In this document: positions 41,388 through 53,231 of the stretch, piece after piece | Layout: the number at the start of each line of letters is the position of its first letter | Position numbering within the stretch: the first letter of the stretch is position 1 | Assembly (NCBI GenBank): GCA_013399115.1 | Contig: VXAA01000623.1 | Location: forward strand, 678,459-742,458 | From: Anseranas semipalmata | Lineage: Eukaryota > Chordata > Aves > Anseriformes > Anseranatidae | DNA length: 64,000 nt | Direction of reading: 5' to 3' | Notes under the pieces: model-generated | What the model saw: the letters and a program-made list of their open reading frames with translations, nothing else | What the model was told of the DNA's origin: nothing | The model's database searches: none | Translations under genes and position numbers: made by a program

Positions 41388-44300
41388 GCTTTCTGCTTAC
41401 AGTGCTGGGTGAGTCTGGAAATGCCTAAAAACCTTCTGCTCCTTGGTAAGTGGGTTGTTATTGCTGTGTGCATCCTAGGGACAGGGTGAAGCCAGCCCCA
41501 AGGTGTTCAGCCATGTAAAATCATTGCTGGTGGGAGTGTGAACCATGAGGGGCCGAACTGGGTGGTCAGTGGCTGCAAAGTGTCTGGAGTGCATGAAATT
41601 GCATGTCCTAGCCAGGCATGGCTTTGCTCCGTCACTTCTGCCTGCACTGATGGCCTTTGGAAGGGAGGCAAGTCCTGCACAGTCTATAAAACAACACTTA
41701 TTTCAGATACTTAATGCATGGATTTTAAATTCTACCCACCATTTGTCACCACTTTACAGCCTTTTGCAACACATTTTTATGGTGTTATTAAAAAAGAGGG
41801 AGAGACCCTGAGGTTATGGACTATGATACAAGAGTATAAAACTGACCTTAAAATACTACACAGGCTGTGCAGAGCTGTCTGCCTGACAGTCTGCTGCTCT
41901 GCTTGGGCTGAAGGGACAAAGCCACATTGCTGTGACTCGCGGGAGATGAGGGGAGTGTTGTCCCAGAGTCAATTTGTTATTCCAAGTGACTACAAGCAAT
42001 AATAAAATAAAAAGTAGGATTAGGAGGGGAAAAACTCCCTTGGGTTAGGAGAATGGGGAGCTGCAAGCCCAGGCTGGTGTGCACAGGATGCTCAGGGCTT
42101 GCAGGAACAAGGGTTCAGTGGGGCTGGGGGCAGGACCAGCCTGGAAACATCTCGCAGGGGGAGGAGAAGCTCTTTGAGGCAGCACCCACTGCTGCGGTGA
42201 CACCCAAGATGCTCTGACCTTCTTTTATTTCAGAGAGATTTGGACATCTGTCAGGGAGTGTTTCACACCCGTCAGGAGCCCCTCTCCCTGCTTGGTGGCT
42301 CTGAGCACAGGGCGGTAAAAAGTGCAGGTAGGAGAGGGGGCATCCTGGCCTCGGGAGGTCTTGGTGATGCTGGTGGCCAGGAGATCATTCTGCTGCCCTC
42401 GGGCAGCTTAAGTCTGGGCAGAGGTGGGTGAGCGGTGGCTTGGTCCCTGGGGAGCCGTGTCCCCAGGGAGCCCACCCAAAAGATGAGGCTGCTCGTGGTG
42501 CTCCATGGAGAAGCTGGAAGCTCTGCTCCAGCAGCCCCGGAGTGGGGCAGGGTGGTGGAGCTGGGATGTGGGGCCCCTGGGCTTGGTGCTGGGTTTAGCT
42601 CAGAGCCCCTTGCCCTCCCACTGCGGGGGGCACTTCACCATGCCTCAGTTTCCCTCTGAGAAAGGGGCCCCTTCTCATGTGGAGGCACCATGAGAACAAA
42701 AAGGCAGGCAGGAGGCAGTGTGAGGGCTGGGGGGGCACGGAGAGGTTGTTGTGACCTCACACCCAGGTAGGGCTCTACGAGGAGGTGCTGGGTGCCTCCA
42801 AAATGTCCCTGGTGCTTTGCTGAGAAGGCAAAATCCTCCCTGAAGTAGCTGTCAGTCATGGGGGCATGGCTCCTCTACGCATGTATGTGGCTGTCTGAGC
42901 CACAAATTGCCAAATTTATGGTCCTGACACCTGAGAAGCAGAACAGGCCCCAAAGGCACAGGAGAAATTAAGTGAATGAGATGGACACGCACGCGATTAG
43001 GACAGACCTTTTAAATACTGCAACAGGAGCCGGCCCGGGGAGCCTCAGTCTAATCAAAGCAACAGCAGTTCCTTTTTATAAGACAAGGGGGATTTTGGGG
43101 ATACTTTGTCCCCATAATGTTCCAATTTTAGCTCTGCATCCCTGGATGTAATTGCATTAAAAATACCCACGGAGAGGAGCGTGCCAAGTGCACTCAGGGA
43201 CCTGCCTCTGCTCCTGAGTGTCCCGCTGTGTCCCCAAGGCCCCGTTTCACATTCCTGGTGCTGAGCATCTCCCAGACCTGCTCTCAGGCTGCTCTGCTGA
43301 TGGGTTTTCTGGTACAAGCCCCCTCTGGGGTCCCTGAGGGGCTCCCTGCCCATCCAGGTGCCACCAGGCTATCAACTGCTGTGCGTTTGGGGGAGTGTCC
43401 ATAAGTGATGTGGTTTGGTTGGATGGGGCAGCTCTGCTGCAAGGAGGCTCAGCCCAGAGTCCAGGAGGCTTGATATAAAAACATCAGGTTTTGTCTTTTT
43501 AATAAACCTTAGGTTGTTTTTATATTATTCCTGTCTTCAGGTGCCTTTCAGGGCTGGACCATATCTTTTCACTCATCTCAAATGCAAGGGCTGTGTGTTT
43601 TCTTTCCTTTTCATTGAAAGGTAAAGTTGGAGCTTCAGAAAAAATCCTGAGGGCTTGAGAGAAAATCCAGAGTTCACAGGTCCCAGGCTGCTGCACATGG
43701 ACTTCAGGCCCCTGGATTCTTCTGCCAAGAATTAGATTTACTTATTTTTAATGTAAAGCTCCTTTTATGCTCTGCTTAGCATTTTTAGCTGGTGAAGCAG
43801 GAGTTTAAGGATCTTATTGGTGACATTTCTAGCTAATCATGACATAACTTAGGTGGACCAGGGCTTTTGGTGGTGGCTGGTCCATGCTGTTGGCCCACAC
43901 ACAGCTGGAGCATGCTGCACAGGTCATGGTGCAGCCCTGGTCCTGAGCAACTCGCCTGAGCTGACACAAGCTCCTGCAGCAGGGCCATGGGAATCAGCCT
44001 GTGCTTTGGGGCTCGGTTCCAGGCTGTGCCCACGGAAGATGGGTGGCAGGATGGGGCGCAAACCCACGCACTGATGGGAGGGATGGTGAGCTGCTCTCCC
44101 TCTGTCACTACAGTTTTTCAGCAGCTCCCAGCCCCTCTGTGTGCTGCCTCCCTCCCCTTGCTTATTTTTTTATCATTTTTGACCATATCGGAGGTGAAAA
44201 AAAGGCAGAGCGGCTGCGCCATCGTGGGGCTGCTGGCAGGAGCTGCATTGCCCGGCTCATCCTTGCAGCTCTGGGTCTTTACCCCATGTCGGGATTTGGT

Positions 44301-45677
44301 TACTTGAATTGCGTGTCTGGCTTTAATGCAGCGAAATCTGCTTTGTGTGCAACTCTGGGTAGGGCTTCCTCCACATCCACCCCCACGGGTTGGTGCTGGG
44401 CAGCTGTGCCAGGTGCCTGTGCCAAAACTGCACTCTGCATGCTCAAACTTTTTGGCTACCTGGGCTCTCTGCTGAGCCCCAAGGAGCTGCTTGGTAGTGA
44501 GGCAGGGAGGCTTCTTGGAGCACTAAAGTCCCAAGGGGATGCCATTGGGAAGAAAAGGCTGGGTTTGTCCTGCAGAGGAGGCTGCAGGAGCTTGGCTGTT
44601 GCTTCCAGCAGCAAATGTGAGTACGAGGACCTGAGCCTGCGGTGGGTGTGGAACTTGGAAACCCAATGCTGTGCCCCAGGGGCTGGGCAGAGCTTTGCAT
44701 CATTGGGAATGGTGGCTGGGGGGGGGAGGCTTTGGTGGCAGTGGCATTTTGGGTTGCCCATTGCATGGACCTCACCTCTAATGCCCAAGGCATGCACAGC
44801 TTGCCTGCTGAGTGCTGCCTCTGCAGTGCTTCCTGTGGGTGCCAGGCATGTCGCTGTGCAATAGGACTTTGGGGTCCATCTTGTGGATCCTGAGCACCCC
44901 TGTCCCCACTCGTGGCCCCTCGGGGTGTCTTGGTGCTGGCACAGTGTGCCTGTGTGCGCTTGGAACGGGCAGCCGCCTGCTCTGAGGCCGTAACTGGATC
45001 ACAGGGCTCGGGTGACCTTCGCGCCTCCTCAAAGCTCCGTTCTGGGTGTCCCAGTGTTTCCCACCTCAGGGTCACTCTGCTGGAGCTGGGGCAGCAGGGA
45101 CAGTGTGTCTGTGAGGCATGGGGCTGTCCCCAGCTGACCCCTGCAGCCATGGGCAGCTCTCCCACGCGCTGTCCCTGCGTGGGTCTGGGGCTCGAGCTGC
45201 TGATGCTGCTCCATCCCACGCGCTCGGGACAGGCACCTGCTTAACGTGCGTGAGAAAGTGCTCAATGGGACAGTGCCCGTGGAGAGATGGGCTGTGGGAC
45301 ACCAGCACACTGCTCCCTCCAGTTGAATTGCTCGCCTGCATTGAGTTGGTTTCATTCCAGCTCTGACTATGGCTAACCAGCAGTGCTGTCTGGGAGTGAA
45401 CAAGAAAGGTCTTAGCTGATACGAGGAACTTCTGCTGGTGCTAGAAATGTGGAAGAAGCGGGTTATCTGCCTGCCCCAACACCAGCCTCCTAGGAATGCT
45501 TCTTATGTTTTGCCTAATGCAATTCCTTGCAGAGGTGCAAACACTGTTCCTCTGGCTCAGGATCCTGGCAGCCTGGGTACCACGCAGGAGTGGGACTTGA
45601 GCTGGGTTTCCCCACCTTGCCTGGCACCCTATTCTATTCCATCTGTCCTGACAGCGGGTCTGTCCTTCTTCCTACAG

Positions 45678-45926
45678 GCATGAAGCGACCCCTGAGCCCA
45701 TCCCACAACCCTGAGAACAGTTTGCGGCTGGTGGAGACGGCCAGCTGCCCACCCAGCCAGCCCGAACAGCGCACAAAGCGGGAGAAGAAGCACCAGTCGT
45801 TCACGCTCTGCGAGGTCTGCAACATCCAGCTCAACTCGGCTGCGCAGGCGCAGATCCACTACAATGGCAAGTCCCACCAGAAGCGCCTCAAGCAGCTCAA
45901 CAAGGGGAAGATGCCGGCGGCCCAAG
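45678..45926 (+). CDS. ZNF385C: ZNF385C exon 2, N-terminal region with first C2H2 finger
   Basis: The acceptor TTCTTCCTACAG has a good pyrimidine tract and a CTGAC branch-point-like site near 45650. ATG is at 45680 and the donor CCCAAG|GTAGGA at 45927. The 82 residues begin MKRPLSPSHNPEN, then a basic stretch RTKREKKH (31-38), then a matrin/U1-type finger: C44-x2-C47-x12-H60-x5-H66 in FTLCEVCNIQLNSAAQAQIH. This matches the first finger of long isoforms in the ZNF385 family, and the MKRPLSPS start is specific to ZNF385C. Members are nuclear proteins that bind structured RNA or DNA; ZNF385C itself is little characterised. The exon ends in phase 1 after AAQ. All later exons are outside the window, so the gene is partial here. 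Synteny with DHX58 on the same strand supports the call. Confidence 0.93.
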
Positions 45927-46765
45927 GTAGGAGCCTGGATTGATGTTGCCCGAAGGCTGCCCTTGCTCTGGGACAGCTGCTCCGCTGGGTTCAATGTGCC
46001 AGATGTGCGGGATGTTCAGGAATGCTGTGTTGTGTCCTTGGCGTCTGTCACCTGCTGGTGTCCCTGAGCTCCAGGGGCTTCCTGACTCTGCTGTCACTGC
46101 CAGTCCTCAAGGTTTTGTTGCAGCAGTTGGTCCTGAGAACCCATGTTGGCTGTGCTGGATGGACAGATGGACGGACAAGTGTGGGTCCTGTCCATGTGCT
46201 GTTTGCGGGTGCTCTGTGTTGTCAGAAGCATCTCAGGTTTTCTAGGATGACTTTTGTGCAGATGGTGAATGCATGTGAGGCTGGAGTGCTTGTTGCCTTC
46301 TGGATTTCTTCTGGCTTCCTAGTGGGGTGATGGCCTCTGGGGCACCTGGCTTCCAGGTGCCATCGTGTCCCTGTCCCTGCAGCCTCCTGCCATGCTCTTC
46401 TCCTGTAACCGTGCCAGGTTTGGCTGCCATTCACTCAAAAAGCTTCCCAGTTTGGTGCTGAGGGTTAAGGGTGGACTCCTCAAAAGCTCTGATGTGACAC
46501 TTGGAAATACAGTTCGTATCCTTAAGGCTTTGTTTTGAATGTCAGTGGCAACTTGTGCCGTCTGAAACCTCACCCGTGTTCTTCTGCTGAGGGGCTCTGT
46601 GCCAGCAACCTGCACTAACCTGCTGCACCCTGTGCTCGGGCACCGACCGAGCTGTCACGGCCCTTTGGTGCACGTAATGTCTGTAGCATGTTTTTCCCTT
46701 GTGCTGGCCTGGGGGGGGNTTGTGCAGCCCTGTTCATTACCTAATTATTATAAAACACTGCAATT

Positions 46766-46817
46766 GCTTCTCTTAAGAACAGTACTTCTAAGAACACAGC
46801 TTCTCTTAAGAACAGTA
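46766..46817 (+). repeat. 33-bp spaced direct repeat
   Basis: GCTTCTCTTAAGAACAGTA occurs at 46766 and 46799 without mismatch. The spacer also contains a partial CTTCTAAGAACA copy, suggesting replication slippage. Confidence 0.92.
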
Positions 46818-49800
46818 AAATTATCCCCATCGCACTGAACCTGACTAGCTAAGCCTCTGTTTTCCTGCCTGCTCTTTTCCCAAGAGGTCTGGTGATGGCA
46901 ATCTCCTTAAAGCCCCTTGCACTTATTTCCCTGGGGCAATTCCTGAGTGTACAAGAAGGGGCTGGTGACACTGCTCTTTGGTGCCTGTCGCCTCACTGCA
47001 ACACAGGGACGTGGGCAGGTGCTGTGCCGTCGGGCTCAGCACATCTTGAGCGCGGGATGGGAGCTCGTGCAAGGACAGGGACTCGTTTGCCCTCTGTGCC
47101 ATCTGTTGGCATCTACCTGACCTGGTCTCGCTACAGTCAATTGCTGCAGGTTTTTTCCTGCAAAAAAGCATCAAAATATGCCAATAAATGTCACCCTGCA
47201 ATAGGGATTGATGAAATCTGAGGGTTTGCATGTATTAAACAACAAACCAAAGGAATTTGTCCTTTCTGGGGCCAGACAAAATTGGGGCTAGTCCAGCTGC
47301 ACCCAGTGCCAAGAGCTCAGGGCAGGGCTGGTGCATCCCCAGGCTCCTGTCTCTGTTTGGGGACAGGCAGCTGCTCCATGGCACAGCCCACTCAGGTGAC
47401 TGTCCTCCTTTCCTTACAGGCTAATTACAGGTTGGATTACTGAGCCGAGGTCTCTAAAGCACTTCAGTAGCAGTGCCTTTACCTGGAGTGAGGGTGTGCA
47501 AGTGCCTCAAGAGGTTGAGGGAATGGGGAAAGGGCAAGGACGTGCTGGACTCCTGTAAAATCGTGTTCCCTGGCTGTACCTCGCACCCTGTGCCTCTGCT
47601 GTGTTTCTGCTGCTCATGTGGTGTTATCCCGCAAGGAGCTGCTGTTCTGCAGAGCAGCAAGAACTTCCAAGTCCAGTCCTATTTCCCTGCCAGGAAGCAT
47701 TTGTTTAATAACATTTAAGGTGTTGGTAAATAAACATGCAATGCTTTTGCAAACACAAACCAGCAAATGGGGCTCCAGGGTAAAAACTGTTGCTTGTGGC
47801 TCGCAGCTGGGGCAGGAGGATGTTCAGCCCCAGCAAACCACAGGGGTGGGTGGCTGGGTGCTGTGGTGGGTGCGAGGGGCCCTGTCCTTGGCAGACCCCG
47901 GGGGAACAGCTTGTTGAAATCCTTGCTCCTGCTCTTGCTAAAGACCATGCAGGCTGGAGCCATAAATTCCTAGCATGGCAGCTGTCATCTGTATGCCAAA
48001 CCCTGCACTCCCCAGTGGTAGTTTTGTTTGAGCAAGGCCTGGGATATGCAAAGGAGCTGGTCTGTTTATCATCGTTTACTGACAGATGGAAATATTGCCT
48101 GCTATTTTAATGGGAACAGGGCTCATAAATTCCAGCCTGCAGCTTCCAGATTCTCCCCCCGGACCTGGTTGTGGCTCCATGGGAGGCTGCCCATTGATGC
48201 GTTTCCTACCGAGCCAAAGAATCTCAGAGTGTGCTCTTCGTGGTTCTGCATCGTCCTGACCTCGGGCAGAGCCCGGGCCTTGGCTCCAGCAGTCAGTCGC
48301 AGCGCTCTGGGGCTTTGCTGTGCTGTCGGTCTTGTGTGCGCTTCCCTTTGGCGTTCAAGGTGAAGTCCGCTTTTGCTCGCGCAGGGCTGGGATTTGCTCG
48401 TGCAGGGGAACCGCAGCGTCTGCTCCTCACACTGCCCTGTCCCTACTGCTGTCCCCACCGGGGTTTGCCATGGTGCAGCCAGCTCATCCAGAGCTGACCT
48501 TCTCCTCCACGCTGTTGTTTAAAAATGTCACTTCCAGCTTTGTCACCAGCAACCTTTCCCAGCCTCCTGAAGCGTGAGCCCATGAGGGCACGTGGCTGCA
48601 AATGACAAATTAGGGCTGGGACCTGGCTGATGTGATGCCTGTGTCCCCTTGGTCAGTCACTGGCACCGAGGGTGCTTGGTGCCACCCTGCCCCATCCCTG
48701 CTGGGAGAGGGGCACATCCCCAAAACCCAGCTCTTTTCCTGCCTTGCACCAGTGAGGATCAGTGCTGGAAAACCCCGTGGTGCAAGGACTTTGCCAGGCT
48801 GCAGTGAGTGCTTGGGGCATGTTTACAGCTGGTGTTTTTTTTGGGGGGCTTCAACCCTGTGCTGGGGGTCCTGCCTGGGTCCATTGCGCTCCTTGGGGCC
48901 CTGCAGAGTGCACCTCTGGGTGATGGCAGCCATTGCCCCTGTCCTGGCACTGAGCTGCTGCCTGAGGAGAGGGCAGGCTGGCGGTGTCAGAGCCGGAGCA
49001 GCTTTGGGAGGAGAAGAGGTGGTTATTAAAGACTCTGGATTAAATGATATAATTGAGTTAGACAAAGACAGAATATTCCTCTGAGCTGGAATCTCCGTCT
49101 CACACTGACAGCTACAGCTACATCAAAGGCAGCCCTTACAGACGCTGTGAGATCTTCCCCGCTTCCCCTCTGGCTTCTGTGATCACTTGTTTCTGCACAG
49201 GCTGTAATCGCTTACACTTCATGGAGCAAAGCTAGGGAGGAGCTTAGCTGGCAAACAGATGCAATAATCAGTATCATTACAATTTATTAGCTCTATGCTA
49301 GAAAGACCCCCAACTTAAAAACAAATTATTGTTCATTAGGAATTTTCTTGTGAAGCAAATCATAGAGTTCTGTTGTCTTGTTGAATTGCTGCCTGCACAG
49401 CAATTAGATATTGGATGTCCACAGATGAAGGATGTTTTCATGTTGCAGATGCCAGTTCAAATCCAACTGGGTCAAGAGTGATTTAATTACTGCCTGGGAT
49501 TTTTCAAGGGTGTCCAAGTTAGCTCAGTTTGCCCTTACTGTTCTTGTGCTCCCCCAAAGAGGAGCCAGAGCCCATCGTTTGGGTGTTGTACAAGCAACAA
49601 GATGCACTTACCCAACGGGTTGCAACCAGCCTCTGACATCCTTTTGTGCCAGTGCTGGGCTGCTTCCTCTGCTCCATGTGCCCCCACTGTGCTATGTGCC
49701 CAAACCAGGGGCTGCCCGGTGCCTCCCCTCTAGTGCTTGCTTTGGAGCTCCCTTGGGTGCCTTTTCCACCTGCTTCTGCAGTGCATCACTGAAATAACTT

Positions 49801-51363
49801 TTCCTTACAAAGCAAAAGAATTCAGGTTTCCCCAATTAGCTGCTGCCATGTCTGTCCATGCGCGTTTGCAGAGCAGAAAGGTTTGAGATGCGCAGAGAAA
49901 TCGCTGTGACAGCTTCAGCATCGCTCTGGCTCTGCAGCGGAGGGGAAGGCTGTCGGGAGGGGGGGCGTGGGGACTGTGGTGGGGTTGGGGTCAGCCAGGG
50001 AGGGTCTGGGGGCAGATTATCAGTGTTGCACAATGGGGGGAAAGCTGAACCCCTGGACTTTGGAAGGTGGAGGTGAGGAGAAGCCTGCTCCTGGAGACCT
50101 GGGGCTGCAGGTCACAGTGCACGAGGGCTGGTTTATCCAGCCCAAAGGGATACTGGCATAATGTCATGCTACAGGAAAAAACTCTGGGAAGGGCCAGAGG
50201 GATGCTGTGCCTTTGAGTGAAGGGTGGCTTGTCTGCTTGTCACTTAAGTTTTTGCTAGTGTGAAGCAAGCTGTTCTGAGCCAGCAAATAAAGGGTCCCTG
50301 CAGCTTTTGCACGGAATGAATAGGGCTGGCTTACAGCCGTGCTTTTTGATAGACTGGGATAATCCTGCTGGTAGACCGGCCCTGAAAACCATCCTGAACT
50401 CCATCTGGAAAAGCAGTCCCCTGGCATGGCAAGCAGCACAAGGGGGGGGGCTTGGGGACCTGACCTTGAGCAGGCAGGCTGCTGCCTCGCTGCTGCCTGT
50501 GATCCTGCTCTGGCACCCGAACCCTCAAAGGTCAGCTGCAGGGAGTATTTCCTCCCCGCCTTCTCCCTGCTGTTCTTTGCTATTGGATCTCTTCAGCTGT
50601 TAATTACCAAGAAAATGGGTGCCAATCTAATTTTTTAAATTTTGTGTTATGCATGGAATCCTCTAATTGTTTTTAATAAACAGGGCGATGCTTTGTGGTG
50701 CTTTGTCTGCAATAAAATCTGATGTACTGATTTAATACACAAATCTACGGGATTAGAGCCCAATTGGTGAATGAAGCCTTCAAGCTTTGCCTCATTTGCT
50801 GCTCAGGCCACGTTCTTAAGAGCTGTGGGAAGAGTTGATCAGCCCTTCAGCACTGTGCTGGTGGTGCTGGGGGGTGAACAAAGGTCCAGCTCCCAATTTA
50901 ATATACCCACGTGGGCAGGAGCGTGGCATTTCTCAGGAACCCTTTGGAGACTGGGGTTTGGGTATAAAGGGATATGGCCTGAAGGCAGCAATAGGTTTTA
51001 GCCTCCCTACCTGCACCGTTGCTCTGTTCCCCAGCAGCACCACGTGCAAGCACATCGTGCCGCAGAGGTGGTGGCACCAGCTTGGCTGGGCTGGGGAGGT
51101 GCCAGCTCCTCTGGCCGCGCTGCTTCAGCTCTTGCTGGGAGACCCTGTCCTGCCTGGCTCGCTGGCAGCTGCACCAGGGATGCTGCAGAGGGGACAGGCG
51201 GCTTCTCTGGCTTTCTCCTGAATTCCTGCAGTGGTTTGCTGCTTTCCTGCTTTGGGGGCTTTTTTGAGAAATTTGGCAGGGAAAACAAAGGGTACAGCTG
51301 ACCCCTGAGACACGCTCGCAGCGCTTGCTCGCCTGGCACGGCCGAGTGGGCCTGTGATTATAA

Positions 51364-51375
51364 CGTCAGCTGACG
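51364..51375. other. Perfect 12-bp palindrome CGTCAGCTGACG
   Basis: Contains a CAGCTG E-box flanked by CGTCA and TGACG CRE half-sites. It lies in ZNF385C intron 2 next to a short CpG-containing stretch. A possible bHLH/CREB site; no other support. Confidence 0.4.
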
Positions 51376-52619
51376 GGATTAGCTACAGATATCAGGGCAA
51401 AAGGAGCAGTTGGGAGCCTCACGGAGCGGCGGGGAAAGGCGAGTGCTCCCCGTTGATGTTCCTCCTCCAGCTCAGCTCGCGCCTGCTGCACCACCTCTGC
51501 GGTGCTGGTGGTGGGGAGGGCTCTGCCGCTTTCCCTGAGACTCTATTTATATTTATTCTCCTTCCAAACTTTTCCTCTGGGTGCTTTGGAGGATTTTCAG
51601 CGCTTGTCCTGGATTTCGCCCAGGCTGGGCTCTGCTCACAGCAGCATGGCTGGAGGCAGGTTCCTGTGCTCCTGCCCTCTAGCCCCAGGCTTTAATCGGG
51701 TTTCTCCCTCCTGCTCCCTAACTAACAACCACCCTTAGCTACGTTAACTGCCACGTTCATCTCTGCAAGTGCTTGCCATGTGCACGTGGGAAGTGGGACC
51801 CATTCCCTGTCCCCAGGTGGAGCTGCAAGCAGGAGCAGCGCTGGGAGCTGAGCGTGGATTCCTGGGGCCGTTGATGTAGGGTAGCAGCGGCTCTGGGTGC
51901 CCACTGTGTGTGTTAAAGGGTCTTTAATATTCAGCTCTGACAGATGCTGTGTCTGCTGGTGTGCCCAATCGATAGCTTCGTGGCAAAACAGTAGCAGGGT
52001 TCAAATTTAAGCTTCTGTAAATTTAGTGAAGGGCAAACATACGGAGCCCTGCTCAGCTGGCCTTGGCTGCTCCCTTCAGCTGCGTGCAAAGATGACTAAA
52101 AATAGCTTTTCAGATCAGATTTGAATAACCTGGGATCTCAGTGGGGGAAAATCTAATATTTTGCATCTTGGAGATGCTTGCTACGATCAAAGGTCACTTG
52201 AAGATGCACAGTTGTGTAGTTGTGCATTTTCCTTTCGTCTACTTGCTTTCCAATTTCTGCCCTCCCTGCTGGCTGTGCTGGGACCGTCCCTCGAGATTCT
52301 TGGTGACACTGAGCCCTGCTTGGGTCCGGGGCTGTGCAAGGAGCTGGCAAGGGCACAGTGGTGCTGCCAGAGCTTGGAGGAAGAGCTCGGTCCCATTCTG
52401 TGGTCTTTTTATCAGAAAAAGCCATTTCACATGGGGAGATTTGGCTCTGTGCTGTCGGAGCAGGCAGCTCCCTGCCTCACTGGGTAGGGGCAAATTATTT
52501 CCTTGAAGCGTGCTGGGGACGTGTCTGCTCCAGGGAAGGTGGAACAGGGCTGCAGCAGGAGGCCCTACAAGTCCGAACCTTCCTCTTAGCACTGCTAGCC
52601 TTGTGCTAGCTATCTGGAG

Positions 52620-52950
52620 CAAACCGTGCCCTTTTTAAATCCCCTGAAAATACCCATTAGCTCTCACCCCCTCTGAAAAGCCCTGCCATTCAGCTTATTG
52701 TGGATTAATAACGGCATCATAATTAATCTCTGGTTTTATTGAGTTGAACTTCAAATAAAAAATAAATTGATTAGCTGTTAACTTTTGCTGGAAGGATTTT
52801 CTGGCTGCAGCGCCTTCCACGTCGGGGCATGCCCCTCGCTCTGCACTCTCGTTTCTGATCAGAGGCTGCAGGGATTTTTTTTTTTTTTCCCTAATGACAC
52901 ATTTTTTTCTAAAGAAAAAGCTCCTTAAAATTTAAACTCTTGGCCAAAAA
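52620..52950. promoter_or_regulatory. AT-rich island with homeodomain cores, candidate conserved element
   Basis: Contains TGGATTAATAACGG, CATAATTAATC, AAATTGATTAGC and a T14 tract (52875-52888), flanked by GC-rich DNA. Repeated ATTA cores in an intron of a developmentally expressed family make an enhancer plausible. This is inference. Confidence 0.3.
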
Positions 52951-53171
52951 AAATGACGCAGAGAAGCTACCAGGCTCCGCTTATGCAAGCGCAGCCGCGA
53001 GTGGGCTGGCGCGTGGCACTCGGGAGCGGGGAGGAGGTCGGAGACCCCCAGCAGCGGGGGCACGAGGGGGCCGGGGCGGCTGCTCCGGCTGCACCCGAGG
53101 GAGGCTTTTGCCTTAAAAAGAGACCAAGCGGCTGGATGCGTGCGTGACTTGGGGATGAGTTGCAAACCCAA

Positions 53172-53231
53172 AGATAATAAGCTAAGATAAAGGCTTGAGG
53201 ATTACATTCAAGATGTATTCTCCATGAGTCA
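53172..53231. promoter_or_regulatory. GATA-GATA-AP-1/NF-E2 motif cluster
   Basis: AGATAA at 53172-53177 and 53185-53190, then TGAGTCA at 53225-53231, all within 60 bases. Two GATA sites beside an AP-1/NF-E2 core are typical of haematopoietic enhancers. A CpG patch lies just upstream. Function and target gene are not shown by the sequence. Confidence 0.35.

Larger units (their letters stand above)
19357..45677 (+). other. ZNF385C: ZNF385C intron 1 (candidate), about 26 kb
   Basis: If the 19.3 kb exon is right, this is a GT-AG intron of 26,321 bases. It contains simple repeats, two CpG patches (about 27700-28060 and 39050-39170), several AT-rich islands (22430-23060, 33840-34520, 35700-35920, 41680-42010) and no recognisable gene on either strand. 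Long open frames occur only where GC content suppresses stop codons. Confidence 0.5.

Noticed and set aside
41388..41410. Acceptor-like CTTTCTGCTTACAG followed by GGGTGAGT
   Set aside because: It would define a six-base exon. No ZNF385C sequence fits and the context is ordinary intron.
44001..45219. Overlapping long frames on both strands (287 and 258 residues)
   Set aside because: No conserved motif. They overlap on opposite strands and lie just before the real ZNF385C exon in what reads as intron.
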